From Phoronis australis (lineage: Eukaryota; Phoronida; Phoronidae), in the NCBI GenBank assembly GCA_002633005.1, contig NMRA01000076.1:508590-555513 (forward strand): a DNA stretch of 46,924 nucleotides, written 5' to 3'. Positions 31,801-41,784 of this stretch are shown piece by piece. Both the position numbers and the translations under genes were made by a program. The notes under the pieces were generated by a model that made no database searches, was not told the DNA's origin, and saw nothing but the letters and a program-made list of their open reading frames with translations. Numbering within the stretch: the first letter of the stretch is position 1; each line of letters starts with the position of its first letter.

Positions 31801-34395
31801 CAATGAAAGACCCCTGTAACCCATGAAAAGCAAGCTTATAAATCACATTTAACTAGATTTTTATTTCCATATCAAATTTACGACAATTACCTCCAATCAT
31901 GTCATGCATAATGTGGTGTACTGTCAATGCGTACTGTTAATGTGTACTGCTTAGAATCATTGTTATCGCTCAAAGAAATTGCCTTGAAACAAAATCACAT
32001 TGGACACCATCCTGGATTTCTTAGCCAACTAGCTATCGAGAGTGACTGCAAGTGCTTGAGAGCGCTTACTAAACGTCCCTCAAGAAGCGAGTGCTCCCGA
32101 GTACCCGCCTCACTGAACGGGCTTCGTGTGTTAGTACATAACATCCACACTTCACAGCATGGTTGCCTTGACAACCGGGGCTTCCCTCTATGGCCAACTT
32201 AAAAGTTCAACTGAATAGAAAATGAATTAATTTGTTAGACCTAATCACCATAGGAATGTACTGCAGTTGAACTGTCTTTTCCACAACAGCAAGGACAATA
32301 GTCCTGTAGTAATTGCTGATATCTCACGACCTGGGAATCGAACCAGCGACCAAGATAAAACCGGCAAGCTTTCCAAGCATTCAGCTAATAAGTAATTTCC
32401 CATTAGAAACTGAGTAACAGAGGCTCATATATCATTCACTGGAAGCACTTTCGCAGCACTCATATGATTCAGTGGAAGCACATCTACAACATTCCGACAA
32501 TGCCAACTGTAGTAATTGCTGAGATCACCTAACTCGAACGTACAACCCCAATAAAACCAGAAAGCGTGTTAACCATTCAGCTAATAGGAAATTGCCTGTT
32601 ACTTTTTTCATGTCATTTTTAGCAAAAATAAGGTTCCTTGGTTATCCCAGACATATTTTTCATTTAATTACAGCTTTTCGTAATTTAATCAATTACTCGT
32701 CCTCTACTCCGAAAGTGACGTTTTGGGAGGCAAGAATTTCGCGCCAATTTCTATTCATATAGTGTGACTGTGAGAGCTGTCGAGTCAGTCATAATTCTAC
32801 CTCGGTTGTGATAAGTTCGGTCGTCGTTTGCTTTTGTTTACGAGTCAGACAACATGCCACCCTGTTGCTGCGTACCGGGATGTACTCATTATCGTCTCAC
32901 GCGCACTTTGGAAATACCAGACTTTGCATCGCTTTCCGAAGGATGACACACTTCGCCGTACTTGGCTCGTTCATGTGAAGAACGCAGAGTTACCCGTCAA
33001 CGCAGCGTTCAAAGCAGTGGAGGGTTACCGAGTTTGTGGCAAGCATTTTCTGCCGTCAGATTACGAGAGAGATATACGCTGAATTGATGAAGGTCCCTGC
33101 GAAACAACGCCTGAAGAATGGTGTGCCATACCGTGATTCCTGGCAGTGCTCTGTCGCCACCACCGAGAAGTGCATTTTTGAAGCGAGAAGCCTCGCGAGC
33201 TGTGGCCACAACAGTGACTGGAGGCACTTCATCTACTGTCAACTTTTCCTCCAACGTACAGAGCTTGCACTTCTGGGAACTAGCAATGATTCGCCCTGTG
33301 CTGTTGTCTCTAGCACAGAGCCTGTAAGCAGCCCCGCAGTGATGTTGAGTTGTGGGAGTGAATACAAGCCCAGTTCGACACTCAGTGAAGAGGACAATTC
33401 GTCATCTAATGAACAGATCGGTGAGCCAAACTTTGATAAGTTTATTGTGGACTTGTCTAAAGTATTGGAGCTAGGGTTGTGGCGAGGGAGTCATACTGCG
33501 GGATGTAAGCAGTTTGGGTGCTCAGGTCACCATCCAGTGGGAGTGTGTCGCGGGACACTGGGGCAAGTGGGACAGTTGTGCCTGTGCGTACTCTGCCTCA
33601 TTATACTCAGGCTCAAACATACAAAGTATACCCACCCACTGACTATCCGTGAAAAAATTCCTCGTCACCACTGCTGTATAAACAATGTCACTGTGATATG
33701 GGTCGCCGACTCCACTAGTCATTTTCAGATTAATACAAACTAAAAACATCCCTAAATCCAATGTAATTGGGTTCTCTAACAACCTAGTTTGTCGTAGAAT
33801 ACTCGTCGATTTTAGAAAAACAGCCCGAAAACAAAAGTAGTACAGATCCTCACATTAAAATCAACGCAGAGCCAAACTGGCACGAAATTCTTGCCTCCCA
33901 AAACGTCACTTCCGGAGTAGAGGACGAGTAATTAATTAAATTACGAAAAATTGTTATTAAGTGAAAAATGTGTCCGGGATAACCAACGAATCTTATTTGT
34001 GCTAAAAATGACATGAAAAAGGTTGCCTTCGCCTTTAAAAGTGGCTAACAGAGACTCGTATGATAGTGTCCTTACTTAACAGGGTTCCCAGACTTTGATC
34101 ATCAGCTTGATGCCTGTTATTTAGTGAAGAAAACTAGTTCTCAAAATGCGGGAGCCCTGTAAGTGACAACTACCGAACGCAGAGGAAAGGCAAAGCTAAC
34201 AGTATTACTGTGTCTTGAAAATCAAACCAAGACACACGACATGGTCAGGATATGATATGACATAATATGATGAAGTCGAAGAGAAGAGTGCAACGGACGC
34301 TCACCGTCTCTGGGCTGTTTGTGACTGAGTCTACCCTCGAGATCAGAAGGTAGGTGTTTTCCAGCATACTTTAGCTCTTTTTCATTAAGTCGCAT
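25888..34395 (-). CDS. PH-domain protein, PLEKHJ1/sesquipedalian-like, seven coding exons, last exon unresolved
   Basis: Phosphoinositide-binding pleckstrin-homology protein, probably endosomal by family (inference). Exons: 34395-34305, 31499-31417, 30025-29947, 29296-29206, 27273-27210, 26742-26668, 26047-25888. All phases join: 643 nt, or 214 codons plus 1 nt. The N-terminus MRLNEKELKY matches PLEKHJ1 MRFNEKEL. The PH domain spans about residues 20-115: RDVYKNRLFKLRGNLLYY (strands 1-2), VLGVLILENFTVQVE, FVFSIVFIDEPDRQHLF, then the C-terminal helix with invariant Trp, QCDHWVEALQRRSY. A helical segment, KEEFQFLQERLKNLRRK, follows. Residues 137-161 are basic and the next 53 contain TPPVPRRSAPPPPMPARP, possible SH3-binding sites. 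Vertebrate PLEKHJ1 ends near residue 149, so this tail is extra. Exon 6 uses an AAG acceptor and a weak GTTAAC donor, so it is less certain. The stop codon was not located; reading on into the intron after 25888 would stop after 11 more codons. Confidence 0.82.
26080..26200 (+). mobile_element. tRNA-derived SINE, family S2
   Basis: GAGGCAGTGTGGCCTAATGG holds an A box and GGGTTTGCGTCCCAC a B box, about 45 bp apart, as in a tRNA-like SINE head. The sequence is unrelated to S1. It lies just upstream of the exon 7 acceptor of the PH gene (intron 6). Confidence 0.65.
26881..27047 (+). repeat. 32-bp satellite, five identical units plus a partial
   Basis: CAAAATATTGTCCTAGATAA followed by ATGTAGTGTTTT repeats exactly every 32 bp from 26881 (26913, 26945, 26977, 27009) and breaks off at 27041. 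No differences are visible between units, which implies very recent expansion, or an assembly artefact. It lies in intron 5 of the PH gene. Confidence 0.95.
28130..28350 (-). repeat. Dispersed repeat, family R1, copy 3
   Basis: The reverse complement reads AAATGCTGTTACAGTTTTCT, AGTCCTATTTTTGATAGTCC and TCATGCAAAAGTGGAACATT, the same order of blocks as 6778-7010. It lies in intron 4 of the PH gene. Confidence 0.65.
29648..29756. repeat. Inverted repeat with tRNA-like insert
   Basis: ATCAAATAAACACAGAAAAA (arm 1) recurs inverted as TTTTTCTGTGTTTATTTGAT (arm 2), about 35-bp arms. Between them the minus strand reads CCTGTGGTTCGATTCCC, a B-box-like block, so this may be a SINE relic with duplicated flanks. 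It lies in intron 3 of the PH gene. Confidence 0.7.
30364..30680 (+). repeat. AT-rich minisatellite, 52-bp and 43-bp units
   Basis: CATGACTTTATATCAATCAA starts units at 30364, 30416, 30468 and 30520 (period 52), then 30563, 30606 and 30649 (period 43; lacking one ATTATATCA block). A single stray unit lies at 30779-30800. The open frame across it is a by-product of the repeat. It lies in intron 2 of the PH gene. Confidence 0.95.
30988..31102 (+). pseudogene. THAP-domain 5' fragment
   Basis: ATG at 30991 opens MNNYCCAVGCNSDVRKFG, the typical start of a THAP zinc finger (C-x4-C with the first metal pair), preceded by an acceptor-like CCCTTTCAG. The similarity ends after about 32 residues (GICGVKCF), then a stop. 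The HRFP motif, the C-x2-H pair and the AVPT-like end are absent. It lies antisense in intron 2 of the PH gene. Repeat R1 starts immediately after it, so it is probably a transposon fragment. Confidence 0.6.
31090..31260 (+). repeat. Dispersed repeat, family R1, partial copy 4
   Basis: AAAAATCATAAATGTCCTAT, CCTCATGCAAAAGTGGAACA and AAGTTTCAAATCCAAA follow the R1 order. It adjoins the THAP fragment. Confidence 0.55.
32310..32600 (-). mobile_element. Two S1 SINE copies, the second split by a transposon
   Basis: Copy 1 has GGGAATCGAACCAGCGACC and CATTCAGCTAATAAG. Copy 2 has AACCATTCAGCTAATAGG and AATTGCCTGTTA, then stops at 32600. Its remainder (GTGGCTAACAGAGACTCG) resumes near 34039, after the THAP-bearing element. 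Confidence 0.8.
32601..34022 (+). mobile_element. 1.42-kb DNA transposon with about 145-bp TIRs around a THAP gene
   Basis: 32601-32745 and 33878-34022 are inverted copies of roughly 90% identity. Both run from CTTTTTTCATGTCATTTTTA (outer) to GGGAGGCAAGAATTTCG (inner) and include CTCGTCCTCTACTCCG. The element interrupts an S1 SINE. THAP transposases occur in P-type and Kolobok-type elements; long TIRs alone do not choose between them. I could not fix a clean target duplication: no TTAA pair is seen, and TTGCCT occurs near both sides. It lies in intron 1 of the PH gene. Confidence 0.88.
32854..33743 (+). pseudogene. Frameshifted THAP-domain transposase-type gene
   Basis: ATG 32854 gives MPPCCCVPGCT (first metal pair). 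The domain then continues one frame over with LHRFPKDDTLRRTWL, then VCGKHFLPSDYERDI (second pair C-x2-H), and again one frame over with ELMKVPAKQRLKNGVP, the AVPT-like end. There are thus two frameshifts within the first 85 codons. The frame then stays open to 33743 without recognisable RNase-H-like catalytic blocks. A THAP finger normally binds the element's own ends. This copy is decayed and too short for a full transposase. Confidence 0.75.
34077..34164. repeat. Short inverted-repeat element, about 88 bp
   Basis: ACTTAACAGGGTTCCC at the left and GGGAGCCCTGTAAGT at the right are inverse apart from small changes. A related left end, CTTAACAGGGCTCTC, occurs at 10371. Confidence 0.45.
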
Positions 34396-34399
34396 TTTA

Positions 34400-36060
34400 A
34401 CCCCAAACCAAGTCTGTCATCTCGGGGCTCGACTTCTCAAGTAAGAAATAGATTTGACACGTTTAAGACATCAAAAGCATATAACTTCCTGTATGTAGTT
34501 CTGCGATTGCTCAATAGGGAGAGATGCGTTTGCGTTCTCGAGACTCGCACTCTGACGTCAGTGATCGTGAATCCAGGCAGAGGGGGTGAAGCAGTTCACT
34601 CCGCTTTAGTTCTAAGCACCCACAGAATCAGGATGCATTCCGATAATTCAATGTTTGATATGCAAAACGAAAACGGAAAAACCGTTTTTCATCAATATCC
34701 CATTTCCCATTGGAAAAACGAAAATTTGTTGAGCACTCCGAGTACAGACTTCTCTTAGCCGGGACAGCGAATAAATGGCAAAAACGGCGCTTTTATTACA
34801 ATCAATTCGTGCCATCATAACGTGAATCTTGCAGAGCTGCTTGGATACAGAAACTTTGTACCGCCCTGCCAGTGGTATTGTCTAACTGATACCGTAGTGA
34901 GCTATTGGCGCCTGGTGCCATTTTGCCGGGGTGCACCGGCAATAAAATGGTCCGCCAGTTTATCTGAGGTGCGTACCCGCCAAAAAGTACCATCCCGGGA
35001 AGGCTTCAAATAAGCCTTTATATCAGAGCCAGTTCTATTTCTGGTGAAATTCTGACCACTTCATTAAGATAACACGGGTTACTGGTCAGTCTACGCTATG
35101 TCAGGTTTTTGGCAGTTTCGATCCCACCTCACTGTCGATCTAGCTTCATATACTCCCGTGTCTCCGAGTTAACAATGGCGCTTGTCAGTATAATGATCTT
35201 TTGTGGTAAGTTGGATGTAGGGCAACACTAATCCAAGCGGAGACTGTCACTGAATGTAAGGCATTATGGCGTCACTGCCATGGTTTATCAAGTCTTAGAT
35301 TTTATTTTTCAATGTCACTTGTGTATTTACGCCTCTTGCTATTTCAAATATGACAAAGGCTCTCACATTTTACACAAAATACTTTGAATAACAATAAGAT
35401 GAGCTATAAATCGTGAAAAGCACCACTAACTACTTTTAAAAGAGCCCCAATTATTCATGTATCCAGAATATAAACCTGTTTATCCGATAATAAATGTGCT
35501 CAACATCGGTGAGGAAACAGTCCAATCATAGTTCCACTGAAGACTTATCGTCAAAGATAAAGAATGGTTTTGAGCATTTCATAATTAATTAATAATTAAT
35601 AATTGCTGTGGAATGACTACATGGCATATTTATGATAGGTTCAACGATAAGATCCTTCGTCGTCACGGTTGACATCACGGTGTACTTGTTAGGAGTCATT
35701 GGATCACGCTATGTAAAATGCCTGTAAAATATGTCTCTTTAGACCACTTAAATTTTGTCATAAGACTTACATCAACATATGCGACGTTCGACGGTCAGAA
35801 CTGTTTCACTCAACTGCCATTTATTTTACGTCAGTTAACAGGAAACACAAAAATAACGTCGGTTGAACTGCAATCCACTAGTGGGCGCTGTTTCTCGATC
35901 ACAGACTGATGACTTTTGTCTTTAACTTTAGCTAAATGTCAGAAATCTAACAAAAACTTGACTTTTTTGTCTTTTGCTTTTTAAAAAAGTTTTGTCTTTA
36001 GTCTATTTGAGCAGACTACGGATTTTTTTGTCTTTTGACTTCGAGTTGCTGACTTTCTGG
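34400..36060. other. Upstream flank of the PH gene; no gene recognised
   Basis: The part next to 34395 must hold the 5' UTR and promoter of the PH gene. Open stretches (34507-34758 and 35718-35909) are short and have no recognisable motifs or splice support. Confidence 0.4.
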
Positions 36061-36277
36061 CTTTCAGATAGGTCATATATGTCACTTCTATGAGACTGGA
36101 GAGCTAAGTTTTGTGGCTCTGTGAATTTCACACCATTGATGCATTTCAAAAAATAAGCTTCCGTGATCTTTCAGATAGGTCATATATGTCACTTCTATGA
36201 GACTGGAGAGCTAAGTTTTGTGGCTCAGTGAATTTCACACCATTGATGCTTTTCAAAAAAAATAAGCTTCCGTGACC
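36061..36277 (+). repeat. 107-bp tandem duplication
   Basis: CTTTCAGATAGGTCATATAT and the following 87 bases at 36061 recur from 36168 with only a few differences (GGCTCTGTG against GGCTCAGTG; an A-run length change). Confidence 0.93.
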
Positions 36278-39200
36278 CGCCTGAAAGTGTGGGGAATTTC
36301 CGTGAGAGTCAAAAATCCAATATGGCCGCCGTTGGCAATGGTAGCAATAAGCATTTTGATGTTGTAATGGTCTTAACAGTGGTAAATATGCAAACGAGAG
36401 ATTGTGGAGTGAGAAAATTCGAATTAATTTGATTTCCAAATAATGATTTGACCAACAAACAACCTTGAAATCTAAGATGACCGCCAATTTTCAGCTCGCT
36501 AAATTCAAATTTTCAACATCTATTCAAGGTTCATCTAAAAGCTCTTCTCGAGCCGTACAAATTCATACCTGGACTAACCAAATTTCAAAAAAAACATTTG
36601 TTGACATGTATTCGAATACAAATTTTGAATTGATATATGGTATAATTGTCTGATATGAAAAAATGCTACATCTACCAAATATTTTTCATATGTTATATTT
36701 TGAAGCCACCACCATTACCATTGCCGATGAAAGTTACTCTTGAGTGACAATTAAAATGAGATAGAAAAAAAATCTAACAGATTACATAGATCAAACATTT
36801 CAAATTTCTGTATAAATGTATCTGGGGTTCCGGCACATGCGTGTCACAGAGGATATTCTGTATCCATGCACTAATACCTCCACTTGGCCAGTTGCTTGCT
36901 GACAAATTCGCCTACATCATCAACATCGCGAAAATTTTGCATATTCCAACTTGGCCGAGTCCGAGATGACTAAAAAAAGGTAAACGGGGTTTGTTCAGGG
37001 CCTATGCATTGTTTANCTGGTCTTAGCGAGCACAAATCACCCATTAGGGCCGGTGGGAGTGACAAGTGGCAAGCAAAATCCTGAAATTTGTACACAATGA
37101 ATTGGAAAGTAAATAGATTTCAAATTTTTCACCGGGATCTCCGTCCGGATTGCACAGCGGCCGATTTCCAGCAACTGAGTGATAGCCTATTGCTTAGAAT
37201 ACCAACACTGAGCTGACAAAACTTAACTTCAGAAAAAAAAAATTATATGTTGGCGTTTAGCGTAAGTATCAATGAGTTAGGAAAAACTTTAGATATATTG
37301 AGAATTCCATGAGGAGTTTGAGTTTAGGTGGTTCTTAAATAATATTCGGTATTTACGCCTCGTGCGGGGTATGTGTGAGTGCTTTCGTATCTCGTCAAAT
37401 ATTGGAGAGGTACTCGACTGTGTTGTTGAAACAGACCTTGCAAATTTCGACATGCGCATGGGGGGATTCGTGTAACACGAAATACCCGGCGGCCATTTGG
37501 AATTTTGTGAGGCACCACAAGGCCAAGATCGTGGCTGACTTTGAAATGACGGTTCTTCTAAAATTGGTAAAGGTCACAGAATTGGTTGAAATTCGTTTGC
37601 GGATTTTGGTACGGCAATGTTTTTAAAATCGTTTTATGTGCGCAACTGCATTACTTGTCCCTTTAATCGGAAAAGGGTAATCAGTTTGAAATGGCAATCT
37701 GCCAAATAAATATCAGGACAAGTTGTGACTTGTGAATCGGCTGAGCGTTACAATGACACGAAGCTGGGTTTGATGTGGGTCAGTTCGTATCCCGAGCGAA
37801 AATGCAAACATAGCGGGACTCCTGGAAATATTCACTGCCGCCGCGCAGTAAGTAAACACGTTTTGAGCCAGAAAAAGAACACGAATTCATAGTTGGTGAG
37901 TCAGCACAAAATTCTTTGTGTTCGGTGTCTTATTGATGTTCTATTTTTGGATCTGTGAACAGTGTCACTATGTACTCAGATAATACTGAGTACAAAGATT
38001 GGGCCTAAATCAGGCAGTCCTCAGTTGACCGTTTTAGAATGTGAGGTGGCCTGTTTAGTCGGCAAAGTCTCAGTGGTTATTGTTTCTCCGGATTCCGCCG
38101 CAGAACATATACACATCCATTCAAGTTTATCGGTACGCGTCATATCGGATCTCTGCTAAAAAAATTATCATGGTGTTCCTCTCTCCGTAAAAATAACAAA
38201 CGACCGCCAGAATGCACTGAGACGAATATATTGTTATTGCCGCACGGACAGTTCAGTTCATGCAAAGACATTCGTAACCAACTTCAATGAGAACGAACGC
38301 CCGCCTTTTCCCATCTATGTACCGACTAAGATTTATTTAGGGCTTTTATGGACTAAATTGTTACTCGTTTAGTGTCCCCGCATCATGTTTACGCTTCCCA
38401 ATAATGTTAGGGGTACTGACTCTAGTTCGTTTTCTCCGGAATTTCAAGCGGTTGCGATTCCGGAGAAAATGGTTTAATTTTTTAAAGAAATGAATTATTA
38501 GTGAAAGTACATAAGCAATTACGGCTTTTCTTACAGTGGAAACATTAGCGTCACTAATGTTAAGTACATCTCCACGACAGTTGGTCTATTGCGCGAGAAT
38601 AAATTTGGGAAACCTTTAATTACGCAAAGAGTGCTAGTGAATGTTGTTACCACACATGTAACCTTGGCCTTGACCGCGGAAGTAAATCATCCTAGAATAA
38701 CAAGTTTATTTGTTCACGACAGCAGTTTATGTCCCGCTCCAAATCCTAGACGTACTCGGCGTCGAAGGTCAGGGTCGAATATCTTGGCCAAGGTCAGGGC
38801 CAGTTGCGCAACCCCGATCAAGTTCAGGGTCATTGCCAGTAGAAAACAAATTACCATGATTTCATTCGTGTTAGTAAGAGACTTCAGTGTTTCTTCCTAT
38901 ACATGCAGCCAGACAAATACTTGCAAATAAAGGCGTATCAATCACCCATTTGGCCAACCCGTCTGTACATTTTTGTATTGTATTCTTACGTTACGTTATG
39001 ACACGAGTCGGGTGATCTGGTGCTATTTTTTTCAGATATCGTTTTTGGCTTTTTGTATTCGTGTGTTTGTCGTATTAGTTCACTCAGTCGTGCTTGAGAA
39101 ATCACTTATGCTTACTAGTTGCAAGGTCGGTGTTCACTTGCAATTAGCGCTCAGTGCCTTTGCTACGCCAAACACTGAATAATTCTATTGCTTGTAATAA

Positions 39201-40780
39201 CATTTAAACAACGAATTATTATTCTTTTCATTGTTCCTGATTTCATTTTCACTTGCGTTCGCCGCTATATCTCCTAAGCCTCTCGCTGCATAATTATTCA
39301 ATTTAGTAGATGTGTTCATATGACGCTGACCTCGGATGACAAGGACTGCAGGACTGGTCCCTGTGTTCCCTGATGCCTGTGAATCTTTGACGGATTATTA
39401 TCAAAATTTTCAAATATATATTTCCATCGAGACGACGATGACACGTTGCCACTAGAGGACGGATTTGACTGTGGGCCCCATAGTTGCCCATTTTATTATT
39501 TGCAATTCTGTTATAGTGTCCGTCTCCCTACCGGAAGGACCATTATGAAGTTGACAGATGAATTGAAGAGCCCACAACTGACCTTGATTTTCGGACGGGA
39601 ACGGCCACAGCAGCGCCCCTTATGACAATTTTGTGTTTTCTTCGCGTTTCAATGCTTCAATATCTATCAAGTTCTTTGATATCTCTTCCTGAAATTTGGC
39701 ATACGTGTCTTTGCTGGCGAAAGCACGGCTAGTGCTGAAGTTTGGACTGGTGTAACTACTGTGGCGCCCCTAGTGGCTAAATTGCTATTGTGTCTGCCTT
39801 AACATCTCCCAAGTTCCGCGGTTGATCTTCATAGAATTTAACCTAGATGTCAGTCCTAATGTGAATAGCACAACTGGTTTTCATTTTCGAATGAATCTAA
39901 CCTCCGAGGTAATATTTGAAAAATGAGCACCTTTATATCACAACCGTTTTCAAAACACAGTGTAGGTGCCTCTGCGCTACTCTTGTTTTTTACTTGTTTT
40001 TTATCTTATTTCGTTTCAGTACTTTGCTTTTACTTTTTTTTGTGCGGCGATTTTTTGAAGAAGTGAGTTTTCTTAATACGCGACTTTAATTTAAATGTTT
40101 TATGACGAAAGCCTATACTGGCAATTTGAAAAAGCGGAATACGTTGCACGAGTGCTGCCACGCAAAACACCCATGTTGTAATTAACATTCCTTTCATGTG
40201 CGCTAGCATCGTTAAAGCAAAAACTGATGTCATATCTTCCCAATTGATTTGACCTGAGCCACTTGATGGCATCGCCGGATCATTAACCTACGGGGTGAGA
40301 AATTTATCGCTTTTTCTAAGTAAAGTCAAAGGCCACTGTGACGGATCGTTGCATACACTCTGAAACAACATCATACATCCATTTATTTCTATATTTACCG
40401 AAATTCGTTCTGTTTCATGATCTACGATTTCACCCTGTTCTGACTGTTCTCTTTTTACTCGTCACGCACCAGGCCCTAAACTCACTTTGTTATGTGTGTC
40501 ATTGGACTTTTTATAAAGACCCAGGTCACATTTGAATTGCTTTTCTCGTATCAGTTTGTGTAGGCGTGATTTTTCTGAATGGTGATAAGCACATGCTGGC
40601 ACTGCTATGTCCTATTGCACTAAATGGTTTGCAAGCTATTTTTGGCTGAATTACGTACGCTTCACAAAATGTTTTGAATCATTTTCGCGGAATTGAATTG
40701 TAGTTCATAACATCTCTATCATGAATGGCGACTGGGCACTTAAACTAAAGTTCCCGCAAATAAATATATATCGCTACCCA
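36278..40780. other. No gene recognised; one candidate ORF and a small hairpin
   Basis: Mostly unique AT-rich sequence. A single undetermined base is at 37016. A 13-bp-arm hairpin, TTTTCTCCGGAAT...ATTCCGGAGAAAA, lies at 38430-38475. Open stretches such as 38589-38930 lack conserved motifs. Confidence 0.4.
40030..40272 (-). CDS. Candidate small membrane protein or exon, 80 residues
   Basis: Minus-strand frame from ATG 40272, in frame after an acceptor-like CCCCGTAG. Residues 13-52 hold a hydrophobic helix (MLITTWVFCVAALV), and the C-terminus is strongly basic (KSRIKKTHFFKKSPHKKK) before the stop. The pattern of one helix plus a cationic tail is protein-like, but I recognise no family and there is no second supporting exon. 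It may be a terminal exon or chance. Confidence 0.25.
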   Translation of the reverse strand: MPSSGSGQINWEDMTSVFALTMLAHMKGMLITTWVFCVAALVQRIPLFQIASIGFRHKTFKLKSRIKKTHFFKKSPHKKK

Positions 40781-41779
40781 TAGGCGGATTTAGGGGGGGC
40801 CAGGGGGCCCGGGCCGTGTTCCCCCCCCCCCCCCTTGGCTGCAGCAAAAAATAAAAGAGCAAGAGCGTAGGGAAATGTTGATTTCATTAATTAACCCCGG
40901 TAATTAAAATTATACGGATGAAACAAGATTTAAATGTGTGCACTTTTAGTGTTAGATCCAATTTCAAGTGTCAAACTCGGAACACGGCGCATTCGTAACG
41001 GAACTATGGCTAAGTATAGGCTCTCCCGCGATATCCCATGCGACCGGCAGTGGCGCTGCGCACTACGACTCCGTTTCCGTCGTTTGCTCCACTGTGCAAT
41101 GAAGAAAATTTACTTCATTTTTTAAAGAAAATGGAATCTGAGTGACGATGAAAAAACAGAAGCTGCTGGTAAGATGTGAATTTTAATCGAAGCCTTAGTG
41201 AATCACTCAGAAACTCATAATCCTCTCATTGTCAAACCCTAACTTAAGACGATTTCCAAAGCAATCCCGTCATTATTGCCAACACCAAAAACGGATTTGG
41301 TATTTTGAGCATTTGAAGACTATTTTAGATATAACAAATTTGTTAAGAACCGATTGCACCAAATATAAACCGTGTAATAAGCATTACAAAAAGAAGTACG
41401 TTTCGCGCGCAAACGCTGTGGACTATAAAAAAGTAGTCTCTTATTATCAGATTAGGAGTTAAATCTTGGTGGTGTAGTGGTGAAGCACGCGCGCTCTATC
41501 CGCCAGGTGGTGAGCACGGGTCTGTGGTACTTGCATTTTTTCCTGTTTGACACGTTCTCCATGTTTTTTATACCTTTTTTTATTGGATAATACTTCAGGA
41601 ATCAAGGAAAATGCTTGATTTTTAGAAGAAAAAACAGAAAAATTTCCTGGGCAGGAGGGGGGCAAACCGACCTCTCCCCATTCAGTGCTATGCGCATCTA
41701 CAATCGTGGTTTGCGCGAATGCTTACAGCCGGACAAGATGTTGGGCCCCCCCCTTGTGATATCCTAGATCCGCCACTGC
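40776..41779. mobile_element. About 1-kb DNA element with GGCGGATYTAG ends
   Basis: The left end CATAGGCGGATTTAGG and the right end (reverse complement) CAGTGGCGGATCTAGG are inverted repeats. CTACC occurs immediately outside both ends (40774-40778 and 41780-41784) as a possible short target duplication. Poly-G/C runs lie just inside each end. CAGTGGCGGAT-type ends are common in hAT-like elements (inference), but those make 8-bp duplications, so the class is open. No transposase is visible. Confidence 0.65.
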
Positions 41780-41784
41780 TACCT

